Source: Ruminococcus sp. AF31-8BH
Lineage (GTDB): Bacteria; Bacillota; Clostridia; Lachnospirales; Lachnospiraceae
Assembly (NCBI RefSeq): GCF_003460605.1
Contig: NZ_QTVN01000002.1
Span: forward strand, 176,573 to 240,572
DNA length: 64,000 bases
Direction: 5' to 3'
Part shown: positions 58,610 to 64,000 of the stretch, piece by piece
Layout of the letters: each line of letters begins with the position of its first letter
Position numbering within the stretch: the stretch's first letter is position 1
Made by a program: the position numbers and the translations under genes
The notes under the pieces: model-generated
The model's input: the letters and a program-made list of their open reading frames with translations, nothing else
The model's database searches: none
What the model was told of the DNA's origin: nothing

Positions 58610-58966
58610 ATGAAAGAAAAGTCAAAACAAACAGCATTGTTTTTATTAATAATACAATTACTTTTATCTGTTCACATTAATATATGCCTGGAACACAGCA
58701 ATTCTAGTTGGGAGGAGAAAATCAACATGTCCCAGGCAGAGACTATACAGGAAAGTCGTATTCCGAAGAGATGTGTTATAGAGGCAAATTGTTTAACATC
58801 TGAAATTTCCCTGCATACTAATAATACGATTAAAAAAGACTGTAATCACAATATTTATGCAAAAAAGATTATAATTCACAGGAAAATCGGAGGAAAGCAA
58901 CTTGCCAGAAAGGACTTGAGTGGAGATGATTCCGTTCCATTATATGGTTATGAAAACATGATATAA
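58610..58966 (+). CDS. Putative secreted protein
   Basis: A 118-residue protein with a signal-peptide-like N-terminus (KQTALFLLIIQLLLSVHINI) and a polar, Lys-rich remainder with four or five Cys. AGAGGTTCTAT precedes the ATG. It diverges from the LytTR gene and might be its target or signal. No family is recognised. Confidence 0.55.
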   Translation: MKEKSKQTALFLLIIQLLLSVHINICLEHSNSSWEEKINMSQAETIQESRIPKRCVIEANCLTSEISLHTNNTIKKDCNHNIYAKKIIIHRKIGGKQLARKDLSGDDSVPLYGYENMI

Positions 58967-59011
58967 TTTAATAAGCAGGAACAAATGTTTGGAATATTGG
59001 GAGGGATTTAC

Positions 59012-59122
59012 ATGGATTACAAGAAAGAGATTATTGAAATGCTTGAAAATATACATAGCGAAAAGTTTATGAAGTTTTTGTATAACATGATTATTTCATT
59101 TAAAAAACAATGGGGCTATTAA
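59012..59122 (+). CDS. Small conserved-looking phage protein (36 aa)
   Basis: MDYKKEIIEMLENIHSEKFM and a C-terminal FKKQWGY, with GGGAGGG 5 nt before the ATG. Small MDYKKEI-type peptides are common beside repressors in Lachnospiraceae prophages, as I recall. It shares a terminator with the repressor gene. Confidence 0.6.
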   Translation: MDYKKEIIEMLENIHSEKFMKFLYNMIISFKKQWGY

Positions 59123-59125
59123 AAA

Positions 59126-59153
59126 AGCAGGGAGATTAATCCCTGCTCTTTTT
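59126..59153. terminator. Bidirectional terminator
   Basis: AGCAGGGA and TCCCTGCT enclose GATTAA; T-rich on one side and A-rich on the other. It separates the convergent small gene and repressor gene, overlapping the repressor's 3' end. Confidence 0.75.
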
Positions 59154-59489
59154 GTAAAGAAATTCAATCATGTCGAAAACACTCTTTTTATCAGTGTCAC
59201 TCAGTTCAAGCAACAGCTTAACATGTTCTACAGATATTGTGTCAGTCATAAGTTTTGGGATAAAATCTGTTTCGATTTCTAAATTATCTTCCCATCCCAT
59301 CAAATATGCTGGAGTAGTGCAGAGCGCATCCGCCAATGGCTTTGCATATTCTGCTGGTACCTTATCAATATCTCCTTTTTCATATCTAAATATAGTAGAT
59401 CTCGATACACCCAACTTTTCAGCAAGTTCATCGGCGCTCATACCAAGCTGTTTTCTTCTCTTTTTTATTTGTTCGCCAGTTTTCGACAT
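59136..59489 (-). CDS. CI-type prophage repressor
   Basis: A 117-residue regulator from ATG at 59489 (AGGAGGTG upstream). The HTH is clear (IKKRRKQLGMSADELAEKLG, VSRSTIFRYEKG), followed by a helical dimerisation part. It lacks a peptidase domain, so it is inactivated by antirepressors rather than self-cleavage, fitting the many antirepressor genes here. It diverges from a Cro-like gene. Confidence 0.82.
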   Translation of the reverse strand: MSKTGEQIKKRRKQLGMSADELAEKLGVSRSTIFRYEKGDIDKVPAEYAKPLADALCTTPAYLMGWEDNLEIETDFIPKLMTDTISVEHVKLLLELSDTDKKSVFDMIEFLYKKSRD

Positions 59490-59528
59490 TTTGTACACCT
59501 CCTTTCTGAAATATATAATATCATTAAT

Positions 59529-59631
59529 GTTGCGAAAATGCAACAAAAATAATTGCAAAAATGCGAATTTTTATATTGACAAATGCGACTGTAAGAGGTA
59601 ATATATAATCACAAAGTCGCAATAATGCTAC
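59529..59631. promoter_or_regulatory. Immunity operators and divergent promoters
   Basis: Pseudopalindromes GTTGCGAAAATGCAAC (59529-59544), ATTGCAAAAATGCGAAT (59552-59568) and GTCGCAATAATGCTAC (59616-59631) share the form TCGCA-N3/4-TGCGA. TTGACA at 59576-59581 with TAATAT 17 bp downstream is the rightward promoter. The repressor and Cro-like protein presumably compete here. Confidence 0.75.
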
Positions 59632-59650
59632 TAGAAAGGAGGTAACGCTT

Positions 59651-59863
59651 GTGGTTGTAAATATAGCAAGGCTTAAAGGTAAAATTGTTGAACATGGAAA
59701 TACACAAGAAGCTGTTGCAAGCGCAATTGGTATGGATAGAAGCACTTTTTACCGTAAGTTGAAAGATGGCGGCGAAAAGTTTACAATTGGTGAAATTCAC
59801 GGAATTGTAAGCGCAGTTCCTTTAAGTAGGGAAGAAGCAATAGATATTTTTTTTACACAGTAG
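59651..59863 (+). CDS. Cro-like HTH protein
   Basis: A 70-residue protein with a GTG start preceded by AAAGGAGG. HTH: NTQEAVASAIGMDRSTFYRK. A typical phage Cro in position (first rightward gene) and size. Its own 3' end is followed by a fourth operator. Confidence 0.8.
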   Translation: MVVNIARLKGKIVEHGNTQEAVASAIGMDRSTFYRKLKDGGEKFTIGEIHGIVSAVPLSREEAIDIFFTQ

Positions 59864-59878
59864 TCGCAATAATGCGAC
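59863..59878. promoter_or_regulatory. Fourth immunity operator
   Basis: GTCGCAATAATGCGAC has perfect 6 bp arms. It overlaps the end of the Cro-like gene and lies 12 nt before the next start, so bound repressor could block read-through. Confidence 0.7.
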
Positions 59879-59889
59879 GGGGGGTATTA

Positions 59890-60087
59890 ATGTTAATTCA
59901 TTTAAAAAAAGCTCTTGATGATAAAGGAATTACAATCAGAGCGTTTGCAAAGGTTCTTGGTGTTGATGAAAGGACTATTCAGAACAAGATAAAGGGGAAA
60001 ACACCTTTTACATATCCAGAAGCAGTCCTTTCTAAAAAAGAGCTTTTTCCAGAATATGATCTGGAATATCTGTTTAAAGAAGAATAG
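59890..60087 (+). CDS. HTH regulator
   Basis: A 65-residue protein from ATG at 59890 (CGGGGGGTATTA upstream). HTH: TIRAFAKVLGVDERTIQNKI. The C-terminal FPEYDLEYLFKEE motif is common in Xre-like proteins. Second gene of the rightward immunity operon. Confidence 0.75.
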   Translation: MLIHLKKALDDKGITIRAFAKVLGVDERTIQNKIKGKTPFTYPEAVLSKKELFPEYDLEYLFKEE

Positions 60088-60340
60088 CAAAAAACTGACA
60101 GGAGTGCTTTCCTATCAGTTCTTGCCTAAATTTGTTTACCTTATGTGTTTTGCAGACTGAACACACTTGTTCAGTCACATAAGCAGCACCAAATGTTTCT
60201 TGAAACACTTCGCCACTTACGCAGTTTTAGTTCTGCGATTGAGTAAAAAAAGATTAGCTGCCAATTATTTGGGTATGAAATAATTTTAACACATAGGAAA
60301 AATATTTTCAACACAAAACGGAATTGAAAGTCAGATTAAG
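60088..60340 (+). ncRNA. Non-coding leader with nested hairpins
   Basis: AACTGA-C-AGGA pairs with TCCTA-TCAGTT (about 60096-60118). Further on TTATGTG pairs with CACATAA enclosing GACTGAAC/GTTCAGTC (about 60138-60184). No ORF with a ribosome-binding site is present. It may be a regulatory RNA or the leader of the ORF6N antirepressor. Confidence 0.4.
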
Positions 60341-60346
60341 AAAGGA

Positions 60347-61168
60347 GTGATAAACACGAACCAGTTAGTGCATATTGGAAATTCAGATATCTCAATAAAA
60401 GAGTATAACGGTCAGCGAGTTGTTACATTGAAAGATATTGACATGGTACACGGCAGACCAGACGGAACGGCAAGGAAGAGATTCAACGACAATCGAAATC
60501 ACTTTATTGAAGGAGAAGATTTCTTCGTTATAACTCAGCCGTCCGAAATTCGGACGCTTGGTTTGGAAAGACCACAGGGCGGTGTCCCAGAAAAAGTTAT
60601 TCTTGCCACAGAACAAGGTTATCTGATGTTGGTTAAGTCCTTTACAGACGATTTGGCATGGGATGTTCAGAGACAGCTTGTAAATGGATATTTCAAAACT
60701 AAAGAAACTGTAAAAAGAGCATTGTCACCAGAGCTTCAAATGTTACAGGGACTACTTTCACAGATGGTTGAAAAAGAACTTGCTGATAAAGAAAGAGACA
60801 GACAGATTTTAATTGCCAAAGAAACCGCAGATAAAGCTGTTGCAACTACAGAGAACATCAAAGAAGCGGTTAAGCCTGTATTTGATAACTGGCGTTCAGA
60901 AATTAATTCTAAATTCAATCGCATACAAAAAGGTGCTGGAGAAGAGTTTAAAATGCTTAGAACAGAAATGTACACAGAATTGGAACGCCGGGCTGGATGT
61001 GATCTGAATACAAGATTAAGAAATAAGCGAAAACGAATGACAGAAAATGGATGCACGAAAACAGAGATTAACTCGCTCAACAGAATGGATGTTATTGATG
61101 ACGATAAAAAGTTACGAGAGATTTTCTCAAAGATCGTGACTGAATACGAAATTAAATATTGTGCGTAG
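60347..61168 (+). CDS. Antirepressor, ORF6N plus RAGC-type C-domain
   Basis: A 273-residue protein. The N-terminus is ORF6N (VTLKDIDMVHGRPDGTARKR, FVITQPSEIRTLGLERPQGG). The C-terminus (ELERRAGCDLNTRLRNKRKR) matches the 46195 gene. No ATG exists near the start: GTG at 60347 overlaps AAAGGAG, and GTG at 60368 is far from it, so ATA or ACG initiation a few bases downstream is possible. Expressed early, right of the immunity switch. Confidence 0.82.
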   Translation: MINTNQLVHIGNSDISIKEYNGQRVVTLKDIDMVHGRPDGTARKRFNDNRNHFIEGEDFFVITQPSEIRTLGLERPQGGVPEKVILATEQGYLMLVKSFTDDLAWDVQRQLVNGYFKTKETVKRALSPELQMLQGLLSQMVEKELADKERDRQILIAKETADKAVATTENIKEAVKPVFDNWRSEINSKFNRIQKGAGEEFKMLRTEMYTELERRAGCDLNTRLRNKRKRMTENGCTKTEINSLNRMDVIDDDKKLREIFSKIVTEYEIKYCA

Positions 61169-61190
61169 AAGAAAGGAAGTGAAATAGATA

Positions 61191-61348
61191 ATGTCAGAGA
61201 AAGAAAAAAAATCGTAGAAAAGCTGAAAGAAGCAATCCCGAAAATGTCAGAGTTTGATAAAGGCTACATTCTCGGGAAAGTGGAAAGTTTTTCTGATAAC
61301 AGCCTGGAACAAAAAACAGATAAAAAAGAAACTGTTGATTCAGATTAG
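61191..61348 (+). pseudogene. Small phage protein split at an A8 tract (possible -1 frameshift)
   Basis: ATG at 61191 with GAAAGGAAGTG upstream opens MSEKEKK and then stops. A -1 slip on A AAA AAA (61205-61211) leads into IVEKLKEAIPKMSEFDKGYI and on to a stop at 61346, a pattern of common small phage proteins. The heptamer is a classical slippery site, but mutation or a homopolymer sequencing error would look the same. Confidence 0.6.
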
Positions 61349-61363
61349 AAGAGAGGTTGGAAA

Positions 61364-61543
61364 ATGACGATTATTAAATTTAAAAATGGGGAAACAATCG
61401 AAGTCCCGTGCGTGTTCCCGGATGATATTGTGAAACCGGATATTAGAGATCAACTGATACGCTTAGAATGGGATGATGAGGGAAAACAATATTGCTTGAA
61501 GTTTAACCCAGTAGATGTGCTCTATGTAAAAGAGATTACATAA
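61364..61543 (+). CDS. Small hypothetical protein
   Basis: A 59-residue protein starting MTIIKFKNGETIEVPCVFPD, with AGAGGTTGG upstream. It reads as a small beta barrel. Lies in the early operon after the antirepressor. Function unknown. Confidence 0.6.
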   Translation: MTIIKFKNGETIEVPCVFPDDIVKPDIRDQLIRLEWDDEGKQYCLKFNPVDVLYVKEIT

Positions 61544-61557
61544 AGCACACCAGATAA

Positions 61558-61737
61558 TTATTTAGCTGATGGGTATTCTGTTGCAGTTGCTTTTCCAACT
61601 TTTACAGGTTCTTTGCTTAACAAGGTAAGAAATTCATCATTGTATGTGTGGTATAAATCAAGAATTTCTTTTGAACCAGAACCTTCCTTAACTGCTTTGG
61701 CAATAGCTAAGTCGTGAGCAATTTGAAAGTTATCCAT
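61558..61737 (-). CDS. Small conserved-looking phage protein, reverse strand
   Basis: A 59-residue protein from ATG at 61737 (AGGAGGTGTTAACA upstream). It begins MDNFQIAHDLAIAKAVKEGS and has a GKATATEYPSAK tail. Such MDNFxxAHDLA proteins are frequent in Firmicutes phages by recollection. It diverges from the next forward gene. Confidence 0.65.
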   Translation of the reverse strand: MDNFQIAHDLAIAKAVKEGSGSKEILDLYHTYNDEFLTLLSKEPVKVGKATATEYPSAK

Positions 61738-61775
61738 TGTTAACACCTCCTTCCTAAAGGAGATTATATCATAGA

Positions 61776-62015
61776 ATGGAGAAAAATTATATGAATGATA
61801 CATATAATGTTTTTTATTCTATTTTGGAAGAGCTCCAAGCTATTCACAATATCATGGAGCAGCCAAAAAAACGAGTTTCTAAAAAAGATAAGAAAAGCAT
61901 CGAAAAACGTATTATTGATAGACCTCTTCTCGAACCTCAAAATTCTATGATGATGGAAAGAAAGGAGACTAATGAAAACATCAAAAATCGAAATCCGGCA
62001 AGTAAATGGCAATGA
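61776..62015 (+). CDS. Hypothetical phage protein
   Basis: A 79-residue basic protein. ATG at 61776 is far from AAAGGAG; ATG at 61791, preceded by GGAG in the coding sequence, may be the real start. N-terminal helix SILEELQAIHNIME, then a Lys-rich stretch. It overlaps the next gene by 44 nt. Function unknown. Confidence 0.5.
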   Translation: MEKNYMNDTYNVFYSILEELQAIHNIMEQPKKRVSKKDKKSIEKRIIDRPLLEPQNSMMMERKETNENIKNRNPASKWQ

Positions 62016-62244
62016 AGGAATCTTCACAGAAATCCTTGTGGATGGTCACAAACTCGAAGGTGTAAGGAGTTTTGAGTTGAAACAGGGAGTTGGAGATTCA
62101 GAACCTATACTTTCCATTGATCTGAATGCTTTTGATTTATCTACAGATTTACAATTTTTGAAAGTTAATCAAAATGGAGTAGGTGAAATTGAGGGTATAA
62201 AATTTAAAGATAATCCACGGATTATGACTTTTTCACCAGAGTAA
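61972..62244 (+). CDS. Hypothetical phage protein
   Basis: A 90-residue protein (IEIRQVNGNEGIFTEILVDG, then VRSFELKQGVGDSEPILSID) forming a likely beta sandwich; AAAGGAGACTA precedes the ATG. Similar in layout to the gene at 15991. Function unknown. Confidence 0.62.
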   Translation: MKTSKIEIRQVNGNEGIFTEILVDGHKLEGVRSFELKQGVGDSEPILSIDLNAFDLSTDLQFLKVNQNGVGEIEGIKFKDNPRIMTFSPE

Positions 62245-62283
62245 GAATTACTATAAGAAAATTTGTAAGAGGTTGAACAGATA

Positions 62284-62457
62284 ATGAAAAAGAAAATCGG
62301 AAATAGTATGCGTATTCCAAAAAGTTTTCGTGGACAAATAGTGGATGCGAAACCATACCATGAAGAAGGAAGGGATGGCTGGACGTTTTGGCTGTTTGGT
62401 GAAAAATGGATAGCTTTTGGAAATTGGATTTTTGATGAATATTGGAAAGGAGACTAA
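62284..62457 (+). CDS. Small Trp-rich protein
   Basis: A 57-residue protein with seven Trp (GRDGWTFWLFGEKWIAFGNW) and a MKKKIGNSMRIPKSFRGQ start. No strong ribosome-binding site, but it overlaps the next start (TAATGA) and so is coupled. Function unknown. Confidence 0.55.
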   Translation: MKKKIGNSMRIPKSFRGQIVDAKPYHEEGRDGWTFWLFGEKWIAFGNWIFDEYWKGD

Positions 62458-63227
62458 TGAACGAATTAATACCGATTAATTATGAAGGTGAACAGCCTAC
62501 GGTATCAGCAAGAGAGTTGTACACAGGACTTGAAATTACAGATAGATTTTCAAGATGGTTTGAAAGAATGTCTGCATATGGTTTCTCAGAAGGAAATGAT
62601 TTTACAAGTGTGAAAAGTTCCACACTTGTGAATAATGGAGCAGAAAGAGAAATTACTGACTATCGAGTTTCTATAGACATGGCGAAACAGATTTGTATGA
62701 TTCAGCGTTCAGAAAAAGGCAGACAATACCGACAATACTTTTTAGACCTCGAGAAAGCCTGGAACACGCCAGAACAGATATTTGCCAGAGCTTTAAAAAT
62801 GGCAGACCAGACAATAGCTAAGCTTAAAGATTCCGTAAGGGCTCTTTCAACAGAGATCAGCGTAAAGAACCAGATCATCGGAGAATTGAAACCGAAAGCA
62901 GATTATTATGACGAAATTCTGAAAAATCCAGGATTGGTTACAATCACACAGATTTCCAAAGATTACGGAATGTCTGCAAAAGAGATGAACAGTTTACTTC
63001 ATGACTTGGGAATCCAATACAAACAGAGCGGACAGTGGCTTCTGTATAGTACCTATCACAATATGGGTTATACGCATTCTGAAACGGTAAATATTACCAG
63101 ATCAGACGGAAGACCAGATGTGAAAATGAATACCAAGTGGACACAAAAGGGAAGAATCTTCCTTTACAACACATTGAAGGAAAAAGAAATTCTTCCAGTC
63201 ATTGAGATGTTGGAAGAAACAGCATAA
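62457..63227 (+). CDS. Antirepressor, AntA/AntB plus KilAC
   Basis: A 256-residue protein from ATG at 62457 (AAAGGAGACTA). N-terminal AntA/AntB domain (SARELYTGLEITDRFSRWFE, YRVSIDMAKQICMIQRSEKG) and C-terminal KilAC domain (ITQISKDYGMSAKEMNSLLH). This is the standard combination of phage antirepressors. Early operon gene. Confidence 0.87.
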   Translation: MNELIPINYEGEQPTVSARELYTGLEITDRFSRWFERMSAYGFSEGNDFTSVKSSTLVNNGAEREITDYRVSIDMAKQICMIQRSEKGRQYRQYFLDLEKAWNTPEQIFARALKMADQTIAKLKDSVRALSTEISVKNQIIGELKPKADYYDEILKNPGLVTITQISKDYGMSAKEMNSLLHDLGIQYKQSGQWLLYSTYHNMGYTHSETVNITRSDGRPDVKMNTKWTQKGRIFLYNTLKEKEILPVIEMLEETA

Positions 63228-63251
63228 ATGAAAACAGGGAGGAAAAATAGC

Positions 63252-63542
63252 ATGATTAAATTTGAAAACGGCTTAGTCAAAATTTCTGGTAAAGGAATTG
63301 ATATTCTTTCAGAGTATGCAGTTATTACCCATGAAATTAAAGAGATGTTTGTAAAAGATGGGGGAGAAGAGAAAGAAATAAAAGAGCAGCTTAGACATTC
63401 ATTTGAGCATGGCCTTATGAACGAAGAAGAACTTGATAAAGAAATCAAGGAAAAGTTCAAACAGGCAGATGCAATTATTCCGATTATTTCGCTTCTGGAA
63501 GAAATGCTTAAAACATTCGGTGCAAAAGACAAGGAGAATTAA
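63252..63542 (+). CDS. Hypothetical phage protein
   Basis: A 96-residue helical, highly charged protein from ATG at 63252 (GGGAGGAAAAATAGC). It has a central acidic/basic coiled-coil segment (EKEIKEQLRHSFEHGLMNEE). Function unknown. Confidence 0.6.
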   Translation: MIKFENGLVKISGKGIDILSEYAVITHEIKEMFVKDGGEEKEIKEQLRHSFEHGLMNEEELDKEIKEKFKQADAIIPIISLLEEMLKTFGAKDKEN

Positions 63543-63544
63543 TC

Positions 63545-63733
63545 ATGGGAGAAACTAAGAGCACAGATTACATTCCAGAGAATGCCAATGAAGAATATGC
63601 ACTTCTGGTTGGAAGATTAAAGGCATTTGAAGCTTGGGCGAATAGCGTGAAAGATTATGATTTCACAAAGGACATGGCATTCAGAATGCTTGGGCTTGGT
63701 TTAGAGGAATCAAAGGAGGAAAAGAAAGAATGA
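63545..63733 (+). CDS. Small hypothetical protein
   Basis: A 62-residue acidic protein, two bases after the previous stop, AAGGAGAATTAATC upstream. YALLVGRLKAFEAWANSVKD is a likely helix. Overlaps the next gene by 4 nt. Function unknown. Confidence 0.58.
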   Translation: MGETKSTDYIPENANEEYALLVGRLKAFEAWANSVKDYDFTKDMAFRMLGLGLEESKEEKKE

Positions 63734-64000
63734 AATGCTTTAAAGGCTTTGACAAGGACTTAAAGTGTAGAGATTTCCAGTATGAAATTGGAAAAGAATA
63801 CACAGAAGAAAAAGCAAACATTTGTAATTATGGATTATTTCCGTGAAAGCAGAAATTGGAATTGCTGGAATTATCAAAGCTGGCGTTGAATACATCAAAG
63901 AGCAAGTTAATTGGGAAGATGATAAGGCAACCAATACTGGAAATCGTTCAGCGGCAACCAATACCGGAGATCAGTCAGCGGCAACCAATACCGGAGATCA
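63730..64000 (+). pseudogene. DUF7666-like repeat protein, internally deleted and cut by the window
   Basis: ATG at 63730 opens MKCFKGFDKDLKCRDFQYEI and stops at 63844-63846. The overlapping +2 frame (from GTG 63843) continues with KAEIGIAGIIKAGVEYIKEQ and then nine-residue repeats of the form SAATNTGDQ to the window end. Related proteins, as I recall, have these two parts in one frame with more residues between, so a deletion has broken the gene. The 27 bp repeat is GC-richer than its surroundings. Confidence 0.55.

Noticed and set aside
63931-64000. Possible CRISPR array from repeated units
   Set aside because: The repeats are contiguous, in frame and encode a nine-residue protein repeat with no spacers.

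Overview
The window is Gram-positive, low-GC DNA, most likely from a gut Lachnospiraceae-type Firmicute. This is inferred from gene style, strong AGGAGG ribosome-binding sites and the phage families present; no 16S or other taxonomic marker is visible. About 7.4 kb of host chromosome is followed by more than 56 kb of one large siphovirus-type prophage, which runs off the right edge. The flank is visibly richer in G+C than the prophage.

Host flank (1-7370): the 3' part of DNA polymerase IV, a YitT membrane protein and an L,D-transpeptidase; a decayed AraC / glycoside hydrolase family 3 pair; a minimal nucleotidyltransferase / HEPN pair; a MATE transporter remnant; and a GntR-ABC ATPase-permease operon behind a consensus promoter. 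A short reverse ORF at 7399-7518 may mark the host/prophage junction.

Left prophage arm (7.6-21.4 kb): DUF4417, small HTH regulators, a BRO-N/KilAC antirepressor, a small serine recombinase and many small unknown genes. A 1.3 kb non-coding stretch holds tRNA-Gln, -Met, -Tyr and -Arg plus a tRNA-like fold without an anticodon arm. Next come an RNA-ligase-like gene with an in-frame stop and an SPFH protein.

Virion region (21.4-56.3 kb): terL, a sigma-like DUF1492 protein, portal, scaffold, a small head protein, major capsid protein with a probable -1 frameshift LEM extension, connectors, an XhlA-like protein, a cassette of unknown virion-type proteins, tail adaptors, holin, major tail protein, the gpG/gpGT frameshift pair and a 1646-residue tape measure. 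The tail module is interrupted at 40.1-51.4 kb by about 11 kb of accessory genes: antirepressors, two HNH proteins, a replication-like protein, a lipoprotein and ribbon-helix-helix (RHH) regulators. The distal tail genes follow.

Lysis, immunity and early genes (56.4-64 kb): amidase, an orphan LytTR response regulator, a CI/Cro-type switch with repeated operators, two more antirepressors and small early genes, ending in a broken repeat protein.

Three findings stand out. (1) Three copies of one late-promoter module, each with paired ATGATACC boxes, a -10 element and a leader intrinsic terminator, precede the head, tail and distal-tail segments. This suggests activator-dependent, terminator-gated late transcription. 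(2) Two RHH-antirepressor operons face away from each other with about 240 bp of nearly identical inverted DNA, resembling the P22 Arc/Mnt-Ant logic and able to invert the segment between them. (3) Seven antirepressor-like genes are built from shuffled N- and C-terminal domains.
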